In this document: positions 35,505 to 46,495 of the stretch, piece after piece | Numbering within the stretch: position 1 is the first letter of the stretch | Layout: every line of letters begins with the position of its first letter | Assembly: GCA_030737875.1 (NCBI GenBank) | Contig: CM060915.1 | Span: 566,602,577 to 566,666,576, forward strand | Direction: 5' to 3' | DNA: 64,000 bases | Source: Allium sativum | Lineage: Eukaryota > Streptophyta > Magnoliopsida > Asparagales > Amaryllidaceae | Position numbers and translations under genes: made by a program | The notes under the pieces: generated by a model | Seen by the model: only the letters and a program-made list of their open reading frames with translations | Told to the model about the DNA's origin: nothing | The model's database searches: none

Positions 35505-35605
35505 GTAAAGACACGAGGTTAGACTCGGTTATGGCGTAAGGCTGCCCGGACCCAACCGGCAAATCCAGCTGCCATAAAAGATAGTCTAATGTGAGAGGTC
35601 TTTAC
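35505..35605 (+). ncRNA. Three-tier hairpin H2 in the solo LTR
   Basis: Stems: GTAAAGAC/GTCTTTAC (35505, 35598), TTAGACT/AGTCTAA (35519, 35583), TTATGGC/GCCATAA (35529, 35571). Loop: CTGCCCGGACCCAACCGGCA. The stems differ from H1 but pair equally well; the loop and linker (ACGAGGTT, AATGTGAGAGG) are conserved. Confidence 0.78.
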
Positions 35606-36839
35606 AACGGTTACGTTCTTAATCAATTAAGAAACACTTAACCAGATAAGCATGTAGTGGGCATGAGGGGTTAAGTGGGTGCCTTGGGTGACATGTGGAA
35701 ATCAAGTAAGTGCCTTGGGTGGCATGAGGAAATCTAGTGGGTTGCCTTGGGTGGCAATAGAAAATACGATTAGATGACTTAACCAAGTGGAAACATGTAA
35801 TTAAACATGATTAAAGGGTTAAGTGGGATGCACTAGATAAATTGACAAGCTTAGGTGGTAGCTTGTGGGGGCCCATTTCAACCAGTAACCCATATGTATC
35901 TTATTGGGCTCGACCGAGGACGGGACACGCGTACTGGGCTTGATTATAAGAGGCCAAAACGGGGTAGCGGTGGCAACGCGAGTCCAACGGGTTTCTTATG
36001 CGTGTGTGGACCCATTGTTGCATCGTGTAGGTATAAGCCGTGCACCATTTGTTGTATCGGGTTGCCACTTTGGGGAGTGATACACCCCATTGTGGGGCCA
36101 GCACGGGTATCTACGGTAGGGAGCCGATCGCTTGGGAGTAGTGGGTACACCTAGTGGAGATAGGGGCAGACGACACCTATGTAGTCAGCTAGGGGTACAC
36201 GAAACTACTGGGTAAAGTTTCTAAGTCCTTGTGAGGGATCAACCTTTAAGTAGGAATGACTGGTGTGGTGCAGTTAGTAATTATCCTTGGGTGGGTAGAT
36301 GCGTCTTTACCGTTATCTTAGTTCGTCCTATGTCTAGTTGGCTACTTAGTGTAGTCATTTATCCCCAGTCATCCCGTACCAAGTTTATATCATACCCTAA
36401 TTACTTTAATAATTGTGTTGTTAAAGTTATAGGGCTCACTCAGACTTATGTCTGACCCCGTTGTTTTTATCTTTTCCCCCTCAAGTCCTCAGGTTGGGCC
36501 TAGCACTAGTGGGCTTTGATCGGATTTCTTTACCTATCTTCTGGAGCTTGGACCGTGATGTAAAGCCCAGCTTATCTTTTCTTTTATGGATATTGTTGAT
36601 GTAGTGGGATTATGTACTTATGTTTTATCAGGTTGGATATTTAGTACTTGACTCTTTATGGTGAAGTAACTAAACATGTTTACCTTCTGCTGCAATGAAA
36701 TGATGTTTTAGATTTTCAAGTATTTATATTTGTCTTGTGTAATTTTTCTGTTCTATATTCACTTAAAATGCTCCACCGAAGCTAAGGCATTCCCTTAGTG
36801 AGTGACCTTAGCGGGTGTGGGGTGTTACAACAGTGTTGT

Positions 36840-38200
36840 CCTAATACGAAGCAAAAATTAAAATCTGATATAAAGAGATAATTGGGCATACCTGTTAAAC
36901 TGTTAGGATCATCATTACAATTGAAGCTAAGGGATGAAATGCTGAATGCTACAAGCCGTGACTTTGAGATCCAGTTGCAATGAAGTATTGAATGAAAGAT
37001 TTGTGTCAAGTTCGCTGCTATGACAAGTCTGAAGGGGTTGAACTAAAGAATGTCACCAAAGAAAAGAGTTGATAATAATGAATGCACTAACATATATAAT
37101 AGAAGAATATCACCAGAGAAAAGAGTTGACAATACAAAGCCAGGTAAAGGTTTTATTTAAACTCATATTAGTTCTATTTCTTAGTTTACTGTCATTGAGT
37201 TACAATTAGAATACACTATTTTAACTCACTGTCATTGAGTTACAGTAAACTTACAAAGTTACAGACTATAGTTAAAGACAGTAAACTCAACTAAAAACTT
37301 AGTTGTGACTGTAATTAAAGACTTTTCGTCAATTAGTTGATGAGCACCATTTGTTGTATTTGCATGCGAATACGTTTTGTTGATGAGCATCATCATTTTT
37401 TTGAGTTGAGTGGTAATTGCATAGTCCAGGCTTAGGTTATTTTATCTCTTATTACTTCTTTTTTGTAAAATAATATTGGCCTTGGAAGCTCATTAGAAGC
37501 ACCATATGTTGATGTCTCATTACTTCAACCATTTTTAGCTACAATCATCTGACTGGTCCTCACTAATTTACCAGCTTATGTTGCCGTATGCTGCCATCGT
37601 ACTGTTGAATGGAGGATGCAGCAACTGCAAAAATCTACAAGTTTCAAAACTGGCAATTATTGAATTAGATCAAGATGTGCAAACGATCAAGAAACAAAAA
37701 GTACGAATGTTGTTTAAAAGATCAAGATGTGCACAAACCAGTAAAATCTCAATAGGAAAATCAAGTGATTTATTGAATGTCTTTTTGACTCTTAATGCTA
37801 ATCAAATTATGTTTCACAGTCCTAAAGTCGATGCAAAACTTCAGATCATAAGTTTTACACTGTAATATTTGCAACTTTCGAACTAGTAGATGCTTGGACT
37901 AAGTTGTTTTATAATGGTCAAGTATGTAATAATGTGTGGAATGTTATCTAAAACTTATATTTTAAAATGCTGATTAATTGATTCATTTTATATAGTTTAC
38001 TTTGTAGTGAACTATGATGTTTGATTCACTTGTAAAATATTCCTGTTATTAGTGTACTGTTTATATCAGCATCTATAATTGAATAATATTAGTTCGTAAA
38101 GCTAAAAGAAGAGGATGGTAAAAATATTTATTGCCATATCAGAAAGGGAATAGCGACGTATTAGTAGCACAAGAGAAAAGCTAAATAAGAAGGCTGACAA
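36840..38200. other. CACTA interior downstream of the solo LTR
   Basis: AT-rich. The longest plus frame (37578-37865, 95 codons) has no recognisable domain. It might contain captured host DNA, but nothing identifies it. Confidence 0.35.
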
Positions 38201-39306
38201 CGTTTTGAAAGAGTTTACCGTCGAATTACCAACAAAAAAAAGAAAGTCCGATTTAGTTTCCGTCGCTAATCCCTTGGCAATTAGCGAGGGTTTACACACT
38301 TATTTTTTAAATAATATTTTATTATAAATTAATTATCCGTCGGTACACAATCGGTAAATAAATTAAAATTAAATTATTAAATATTTTTTTTTATTATATA
38401 ATTAGTAAAATGACGGAAAACTGTCGGAAAACTCATGCTAAAGTCCGTCGCAAAATCCGACACAATTACCGTCATGGTTTTTACCGACCACCATGTTATG
38501 CAGGAAATCCGTCGCAAATGCCAAAATAGCGACGGATTAGAAGCGGATTCTGCCGCTGCTATATGCGATTTTTCTTGTAATGGAAAGAAAAGAAGACGAA
38601 AGAAAAGTAGAGTCAGACATAAAGCCTGAGTAAGTCTAGGACTATTCAGTCTATGAATAAAGAAATGAGCATGATAAGTATAAACTGGAAATGGGGAAGC
38701 ACATAAACTAAGTTAAGTTGTCTAGAGTCGAATATACTGTCGTACCCCATATTAATCTCTACACCCCTATAAACTAGTTCCCAACGGGCACCCCATAATC
38801 AGGGTGAAGTGATCCATTTCTAATGATCGGCTCCTACTCGCATAGTTACATGTGTCTTACGGCCCCCGATGTTGTAGCTACCTATGTTGGTCCCACCATG
38901 GGGTGTATCAAGTCCTATGGTGGCGGCCCGACGCAATTCTAGAATGCACAGGTATACTACTGGTGCCCAGTGCCTAATTTTTCTGAGTCGGAGTGTGTGC
39001 ACGCCCGCACCCCGTTAGAACCTACACTGCTGCACCACCGCCGTCGATTTGACCTCTTACAGTCAGCCCAGCAATCGTGCCCCACCCTGCCTAGTTCAGG
39101 GTATCCTGATACACCTTGTAGGGTTACTGCTGAAAAGGGTCCCCCGCTACTAGGTTTTCTATTTCTAGCCAACATGCTAAGTTGGTTAAGTGTTCTATAA
39201 ACCTAACCCCCAATCAGACTGTATAGTTTAGCATGTTCAATTTGATTAAGTATTAATTCAATTTACTTAATCCTATCAATTCTGACTCAGCCTTAATTGT
39301 CTTATT

Positions 39307-39405
39307 AAAGCCTCAACCACTCACATTAGACAGGTATTGTTGTGACTGCCTGTTGCCGGTTGGGTCCGGGCAGTCTTACGTCACAACTCAGTCTAACCTC
39401 GGGTC
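39307..39405 (-). ncRNA. Three-tier hairpin in the gypsy 3' LTR (first)
   Basis: Stems on the plus strand: TTAGAC/GTCTAA (39326, 39391), GTTGTGAC/GTCACAAC (39339, 39380), and a weaker outer AAAG/CTTT stem. The minus-strand loop contains CTGCCCGGACCCAACCGGCA, as in the solo LTR. Confidence 0.75.
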
Positions 39406-39420
39406 TTTATTGGGCTCAAT

Positions 39421-39520
39421 GTTTAACCACCCACATTGGATAGGTATTGTTGTGACTACTGGACAACCGGGCGGGTCCGGGCAGGTTTATGTCACAACTC
39501 AATCCAACCTCGGGTTAAAC
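39421..39520 (-). ncRNA. Three-tier hairpin in the gypsy 3' LTR (second)
   Basis: Stems: GTTTAACC/GGTTAAAC (39421, 39513), TTGGAT/ATCCAA (39436, 39502), GTTGTGAC/GTCACAAC (39449, 39491). The minus-strand loop contains CCTGCCCGGACCC. Confidence 0.78.
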
Positions 39521-40939
39521 ACATCGTATTTTCTAAGTTTACATATTTTGTCACTTTTCTTTTTATATGTAAATATTTGCAGCCCATTATTCAAATTCAT
39601 CTTTATTGGGTAAAATTAATTTATACCACTTAAATGTTTTCAAGGTCATTGGCATGCGTCAAACATGCCAACACATATGTTTTATATTTTAACCCAACGT
39701 CATTACCCCCGTTTCATATGTTCGCTATATTATGTTGGGCTTAACATTTAAGCCCAACTTAGCCACATGAAAAAGGGGAGGCTTAGAACATGATGAATAT
39801 ATATTCTAAGTAACATCAAAAAGGGGTGTGTAAACGCATGAACTTGCAACATGGCGGTCTAATTAACATAAATTAGGCACTTGTGAACTTGCATTGTAAT
39901 AGCATAAAATCTTGACATAAAACATACCTAAACATGAATCATGGCTTTAATCTAATCATGTAAACTTTTATTTAAAGCATGAATCTAACTTAATTATGTG
40001 CCACATATATTATCATATGTTTTCTAACAACTACCTAAGCCTAAAACATATTTTGTTTGGGCATAAAGTTAAACTTAAACTAGCCATGTTCATAAAGTCA
40101 ACACAAGTTCAAAAAGATGCTTACTTTTGTCACTAATACAAAAGTATGGTTTTCACTTGAATCATAATGTCTATTTCAACATAAATTCATATGAATCATA
40201 ATACCCAAATGGATCCAACTACACTAAAAATGATCGTAAAAATATTCATAGAAGGATCTAAAATAATGTTGGCATAATAGTAAATCATATACTTGCATGA
40301 GTCTCAACTTTGTTGTAATAAACTACCACAAACATATAGTTGTTAACTTTCAACATGAATCATATACTTGCAAATATCCAATAGGCCTAACATCATTATA
40401 CCACAACATCCCAAATCTTTTCATAATTATAATCGTAGCAACATACAATTATGAATTATCATCCCCACAAATTAAGTACAATTCCATTTCTCATTTTACA
40501 AAAATCAAATCTCAATTATTCATTCACATCGGAATAGCACTTTACTTACAACGTATGATGAATCTTCAATTCAGGATTCTGAATTCTGAATTTGGAGATG
40601 TTATCCTTTGTTGTAGGCGTTGTTTTGATTTAATTGTCGTTGCTTTAAGCTTTCGAATCAACTCCTGACTTGACAGCTATTCCTAGTCTTTCTTCAGCAG
40701 CATGACAGCTCTATTCTCATTTTTATTTGTGTGAAATAGGTGGAGTCTTAGGTTCTTTTTATAGAGTTTGTGAATTGATTAGAGCCGTCGATGGAGCTTA
40801 GATTAATATTAGCCGTTCGTTTCAAAGAGAAACCAATCAGGAGATGACACATATGCCCTAGTGACAAGACAAAGATCAGAAATTCGGCCAAGCATAGACC
40901 AGGCCAGCCAGGAGGGGCTGGGTTCGACCTGGCTCAGGG

Positions 40940-41065
40940 GCCAGGTCGACTACCCAGTCGACTTAGGTGCCCCAGGTCGACTACCCAGTCGACCTGGGTG
41001 TCCCAGGTCGACTACCCAGTCAACCTGGGTGTCACAGGTCGACTACCCAGTTGACCTGGGTGCCT
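40940..41065. repeat. 31-bp GTCGAC palindromic minisatellite, 4 units
   Basis: Unit CAGGTCGACTACCCAGTCGA plus CCTGGGTGTCC. Each unit is an imperfect palindrome. The 5' LTR has three units at 49258-49352. Confidence 0.93.
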
Positions 41066-41348
41066 TGGGTGGGAAAATTCCCGCCCAGCCCAATCTGGGT
41101 CCGATTTTTGAATTTTGAACTCGTTTCTGAACTGTTTCTATCTGTTTGAATTTTAAACTGAATTCTGAAACTTCCGGAGGTCATATCTCCCTCATACGGA
41201 GTCCGTTTTACGCAAAATCGGACTCTATCTCAAGCAGAATTCCGAAACGAACGCAATGGCATATCCCGTTTCCCTTAATTCTTTGATTTGAAATTAATTA
41301 TACTTTAATTTATGAATTTCACTGTTATAGAATATACGGGGTGTTACA

Positions 41349-41361
41349 TTCTCCCCCACTT
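41349..41361 (-). other. Gypsy polypurine tract
   Basis: AAGTGGGGGAGAA on the minus strand directly before the 3' LTR start. Confidence 0.9.
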
Positions 41362-41914
41362 AAAAGGATTTCGTCCCCGAAATCTTCAAGTTTAGGAAGA
41401 ATGTATATCCTAACATCCAAACGTCCATCTACTCATCCATCAAACATGAGCGTCCATTGTCCTTAAAAGACATCTAATGCTTCATGATCATATGCGAAGT
41501 GTGTGTACATGTACTTATCTAATGCAAGATCAGTCGGCCTACTGATTCAGTTGACCTCCTTAATGCAAATTATGTAAGTGTCATGAATCCATTATGTATG
41601 CAAACCTTCCTATTCATGATTCTACATAAGTGCACAATCATTCATATAAATGCAACATCCATATGACAACACCTTAAACTTCAACCATATAAGAATGCAA
41701 ACACATATATGCATATGCAATATGAGGTGACTGAGCCGATCTAAAACCTAGATTGTGTGTGTATATGCAACCACGAGCAACCACTAGCAATCACTTGCAA
41801 CCACTTGCAACCATCATCCATAACATGTTTCAATTACATGTTTTCATCCAAAGGGTTTCTACCTAAAAGATAAGTTCGAGGAGATATATCCTAAAAGATA
41901 GATAAAAGCACAAC
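41362..41914 (-). other. Gypsy 3' untranslated interior
   Basis: Between pol and the polypurine tract. Contains a small CAACCACTTGCAACCA tandem run near 41770-41815. No gene. Confidence 0.7.
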
Positions 41915-44900
41915 TTAAGGAAAAAGAGAGATCAAAGATGTACCCTCGAAAAGAAAAGGGTATGATGCGCGTATTCTAGCCTCAGTTTCCCAAGTCGCGT
42001 CTTCCTCGTCGTCGCTCAACTGAACTTTGACGAGCTTGACTTCGCGGTTGCGTAGCTTTTTCACTTCCGTTCCTAATATGCGGGTTGGAACTTTCCTCAC
42101 GGTTGCTTCACGTTCCACTTCAGCTTCTTCAAGGATGTTTGGCTCTACCACTTCAGCAGATTCATGTAGACATTTTCGGAGGTGCGAAACATGAAAGACG
42201 TTATGAACTCCAGCTAGTTTCTCAGGTAGCTCTAAATCTATTGGCCATCTTCCCAACCTTCTCGATGATAGGAAATGGTCGTGCAAATCTTGGTGCCAGC
42301 TTTCCAGTGGATCCAAAACGAACAACGTTCCTTAGAGGAGATACCTTAAGAAAAACTCTGTCCCCAACCTCGAACTCAAGGTCGGTCCTTCTCTTGTCGG
42401 CGTAGGATTTCTGTCTATCTTGGGTCGTCTTCATCCTTCTTCGTATCAAGTCTACTTTCTCTGAAGTCTCTCGGATCATATCTGGTCCAAGTATGAGCTT
42501 GTCAGTAGACTCCCACCAACAAGTGGGTGATCGGCACGGTCTTCCATATAAAGCCTCGAAGGGTGCCATTCCGATGGTGGCTTGGTAGCTGTTGTTGTAG
42601 GCAAATTCCACCAAAGGAAGATGGTCTTCCCACGTCCCTCCGAAGTCAAGGACGAACAGTCTTAAAAGGTCCTCCAAAACTCTGTTCACTCTTTCTGTCT
42701 GGCCGTCGGTTTGGGGGTGATAGGCTGTACTCAAGCATAACTGTGTGCCTATCGCTTCTTGCAGACTCCGCCAAAACTCACTTGTGAAGATAGGGTCTCG
42801 GTCACTAACAATGCTGGAGGGTATTCCATGGAGTCGAACAATTTCCTTGAGATAAAGAGATGCTAGAGATGAGGCAGTCCTTCTACTCTTGACAGGTAAA
42901 AAGTGGGCGCTTTTAGTAAGCCTATCGACTATTACCCAAATGCTAGTGTTGCCTCTTCTAGACCTAGGCAGCCCATCAATGAAGTCCATTGAAATGCTAT
43001 CCCACTTCCACTGCGGGACCTCTAGAGGATGGAGGAGACCGCCAGGCTTCTTCTGCTCCGCCTTAACCTGTTGGCAAGTCATACACTTAGAAACGAAATC
43101 TTCCACGTCCTTCTTCATGCCGCTCCAAAAGAAAGTTCTCTTTATGTCCTTGTACATTTTATCTCCGCCTGGATGTATCGTCATCTTGGAGTGATGTGCT
43201 TCTTCGAGAACCGTCTTTACTAAATCCCTTGTCCGTGGGACGCATAGTCTTCCGTCTCGCCTTAGCCAACCCTTATCGTGGATGGAGTATCTGTTGAGGT
43301 GACTTGAAGTCTCACCCCTAATTATCCTATCAATCGTCTCCACAAGCTGAGGGTCTTCGCGTTGTGCTGTCCCTATTGAGTCCACTAGAGTCGGGCGTAC
43401 TTCGAGAGATGCTAGCAAGCCCGGTACAAAATCGGAGGAGGGCCTAAAGTTAAAACTGGCTATATACTCCAAGCTTTGCCTTTCTATAAGGAGCGGGCTT
43501 AGGGTCAGTTTCTTTCGGCTCAACGCGTCTGCCACTACGTTGCCTTTGCCCGGAGTGTAGGAGATCTCGAAATCGTACGAGGCAAGAAACTCCATCCACC
43601 TTTGTTGCCTCAAGTTAAGGTCCTTCTGCGAGAAAAGATACTTCAAAGATTTATGGTCAGTATACTGTTCGAATTTCTCACCTAGGAGATAGTGTTGCCA
43701 AGACTTAAGTGCAAAGACGATGGCAGCTAACTCAAGATCGTGGGTCGGGTAGTTCTTTTCATGAACTTTCAATTACCTTCCACCATAAGCTACTACCCTC
43801 CCTTCTTGCATCAAGACAGCGCCTAGCCCTGTCCTACATGCATATGTATAAACTGTGAACATCTTGCTTCCATCTGGCAACGTCGGAACTGGGGCTGTTG
43901 TAAGAGCCCTTTTTAAGCATTGGAAAGCAAACTCGCAATCCAAATCCCAATTGAACACTAGATTATTCTTTGTCAGCCTTGTGAGTGGAGCTGAGATTTT
44001 CGCAAAATCCCTTATGAATTTTCGGTAGAAACCTGCTTGTCCTAGAAAACTTCGGACCTCGATTGCATTCCTTGGTGTCTTCCAATCCTGTACCGCTACT
44101 ACCTTAGCAGGGTCCACAGCTAACCCTTCTTTGGATACTACATGCCCAAGTAACCTTACTTCCTCTCTCTAAAAGTGGCATTTGGAGAATTTGGCTTTTA
44201 GCTGATGGACTCGCAGAGTTTCCATGATTGTCCTTAGGGGCTGAGCATGTTCTTCTTCACTCTTTGAGAAGATCAAGATATCGTCTACGAAGACCACTAC
44301 GAACTTGTTGAGGAATTCTCTGAACACCCTACTCATCAGGTCCACAAAGTAAGCGGGTGCGTTTGTCAAGCCGAAAGGCACGACAAGCCATTCAAAGAAG
44401 CCGTCTGGGGTTCTGAATGTTGTCTTATCGATGCTATCTTCAGCCACCCTTAGCTGATGAAATCCGGTCGCCAAATCGAGTTGGGAGAAAACTGACGCTC
44501 CTACAAGCTGATCAAACAGATCGTCAATTCTGGGGAGAGGGTGCCTATTCTTTTTTGTTAGTTTGTTGAGCTCCCTATAGTCAACACATAGACGGAGTGA
44601 ACCATCCGCCTTTGTGGCGAACACCACTAGAGCGCCCCATTCTGAAATACTCCTTCTAATGAACCCCTTCTCTAGAAGCTCTTTAACCTATTTACTGAGC
44701 TCTTTCCTTTCCCGTGGAGCCATGTGTCTAACGGGCAACGCAACAGGCTTTGCATTATCTACAAGATATATGCGGAAGTCTATCTCCCGCTTCGGAGGTA
44801 AGCCCTTCACCTCTTCGAAGACATCCGGATATTCACGGACCACTCTAACCGATTGCAAACTCTCAACAGAACCATCTAGCGATTCAAGATAACTAAGCAT

Positions 44901-46312
44901 AACCGCATACGAGGGATTACAAGTAATTTCCAGAGTGTTACCGAGTTGGGTCAGAAGCCTAACCACCCTTTTCTCACAATCAAGGATGGCACCTTTACTG
45001 GATAGCCAATCCATACCCAAAATCAAACCATATCCCGAGAAGCCCAAAACAAAGGCACTACATCTAAATTCTACGCTTAGAATAGAAATTTTCAATCCCA
45101 CACAGATCATAGACAAATGAGCTGGGCCCCCGATTGGATTTGAAACAATTAAGGGGTCGTCTACCATACAAGTTTCTAGGTGCAGAGATTCTACTAAAGC
45201 AGATGAAATAAAGGAGTGTGATGCGCCAGAATCAAATAAAGTGCAAACTGGGTGATCATAAAGATAAACTACACTTTCTACAGAAGTATTTATACCTCGC
45301 TGTTGCAGAGGTGGCGCTTCTAGCACATGAACCTGTGCCCCTGAGGTGGATCCAACCTTTTGTCCCTGCCCTCGCTTCTTTGGGCAATCCTTAGCCATGT
45401 GGCCTGTCTCACCGCAAAAAAAGCTCCCACCATTCAACTTGGCCTTCTTTTTCCGGCAGTCTTTCACTAAGTGCCCCACTTTGCCACAGAAATTACACTT
45501 CCTCTTCTCTTGGGACTTGTTGTCTTTCCTGCCCTTCTTAAAGTCTGTCTTCTTAGGCTGTAAACCCTCTTTCTTCCCTTAAGAGCCTTCTGCCTTTGTC
45601 TCCTTCTTGCCTTTATCCTCTTCGTTCAGCAATGCCATCTGCACCAAACTTTCATATGTAGCTCCCATAGGTATATGGGTCATGACCAAGCTGTGTAATG
45701 GCTCATTCAATCCTTTGACAAAGCGGAGAGCCTTCTTGTGCGGAGTATTGACTAGGTCCAGCCCGAACCTAGCCAGCTGATCGAACTGATTAACGTACTC
45801 TTTGACTGTCATATTCCCTTAAGAAATAAGAATTTCTCCAATTGAAGGCTCCTTTCAGCTTCTGAGAGAAATTTAGCCTCAAACCCCACCATAAAGTCCT
45901 CCCATGTTTCCACTGGTCTTTCTGCATTGGTAACTTCCCACCAGTAGGAAGCCTCGCCTTTAAGTAGCCATACTGCCAGTTGTACCTTCTGCCTATCTTC
46001 TACCTCAAAGATGACGAATAAGTCCTCGGTTTCCTTCAGCCAGTTCCTGGCTGCCACGAAGGACTCGGTTCTATGAAAGTCCTTCCCCCCCATAGCTTTG
46101 AAATCTTTACATATCTTAGCAAAAGCAATACCACGCAGAGGAGGTGGAGGAGGAGGTGTTGCTGCAGCTGGATGATCTCCTACAGCTGGATGATTTCCTG
46201 CAGCTGGGGGAGGAGGAATACTGAGACCTGGCTGATTGGCCCTTGCTTCTAAGAATCGTCTGAACCAACCAGGTATTGGTACACCCTTTGGCAAGTTAAG
46301 TTCTTCGGACAT
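41915..46312 (-). pseudogene. Gypsy gag-pol polyprotein, inactivated
   Basis: Gag starts at 46312 (MSEELNLPKG) with a Pro-rich stretch, the retrotransposon gag domain (WLLKGEASYWWE) and two zinc knuckles near 45480-45410: CNFCGKVGHLVKDC intact, and a second where the first Cys is Ser (SFFCGETGHMAKDC). Protease has LFDSGASHSFIS (~45230). RT has FVDDIL (~44280). RNase H has [10 protein letters not shown], but the first catalytic Asp appears replaced ([11 protein letters not shown]). Integrase has HHCC and D,D,E ([24 protein letters not shown]). A chromodomain-like tail (KKLRNREVKLVKVQL ... ATWETE) follows. Defects: 1-base loss near 45812; stops at 45579, 44688, 44169 and 43773; 1-base gain near 42236. 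The four stops do not shift the frame, so decay is recent. Confidence 0.95.
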
Positions 46313-46481
46313 GCTGAAACAAAAAGATAGATTCAAAACGAAGGATAAAGGATAGTACCTATGGCTTTGGGGGGGCTATGCCTTTTTAAAATAAAATAAC
46401 ATTTTATCTTTAAAAATGCTTCTTTAAATTTTTTTTTGAAAATAAATTTTCAAAACTTTTTATCTTATCTGGTAAACCTAT

Positions 46482-46493
46482 GCTCTGTTACCA
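46482..46493 (-). other. Gypsy primer-binding site
   Basis: TGGTAACAGAGC on the minus strand just inside the 5' LTR; one mismatch to the initiator Met-tRNA 3' end, a variant common in plant gypsy elements. Confidence 0.88.
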
Positions 46494-46495
46494 AG

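Larger units (their letters stand above)
33835..36829 (+). repeat. Solo gypsy LTR (2995 bp), same family as the gypsy element
   Basis: TGTAACACCCCGTATG ... GTGTGGGGTGTTACA with ACAGT duplications, orientation plus. It shares with the full-length LTRs the start, the ACGAACGCAATGGC-type block, the GTCGAC-rich repeat, the paired hairpins and the end, but is clearly diverged. A TATA box (CTATAAATA) lies at about 34310-34318, giving a short U3 and a long R/U5. It results from LTR-LTR recombination after insertion into the CACTA element. Confidence 0.95.
30186..38582. mobile_element. Non-autonomous EnSpm/CACTA transposon (8.4 kb)
   Basis: Left end CACTACAAGAAAAA at 30186; right end, reverse complemented, CATTACAAGAAAAA at 38582 (13 of 14 identical). 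The 3-bp target duplication is GAA (30183-30185, 38583-38585), and the empty site is preserved in the 5' LTR near 46898-46912 (AACGAAAGAAAAG). Subterminal CGACGG/CCGTCG motifs occur at both ends (30300-30450, 38210-38540), as usual for transposase binding in this superfamily. No transposase frame is seen. The interior holds AT-rich DNA, local duplications and a solo LTR. About 5.4 kb remains after removing the solo LTR. Confidence 0.93.
38586..41348 (-). repeat. Gypsy 3' LTR, proximal part
   Basis: Rest of the 3' LTR after the CACTA element. On the minus strand it begins at 41348 with TGTAACACCCCGTATATTC. TATA box on the minus strand near 40755-40766 (CTCTATAAAAAG). Net LTR length is 3177 bp against 3139 bp for the 5' LTR; most of the difference is one extra 31-bp unit in the GTCGAC repeat. 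Confidence 0.95.

Noticed and set aside
35855..36154. Frames of 60-99 codons in the solo LTR
   Set aside because: Frames on both strands inside LTR sequence; no conservation in the matching parts of the full-length LTRs.
40297..40668. 123-codon frame, also present at 48614-48985
   Set aside because: Identical in both gypsy LTRs only because the LTRs are copies; it runs opposite to the element and has no domain.
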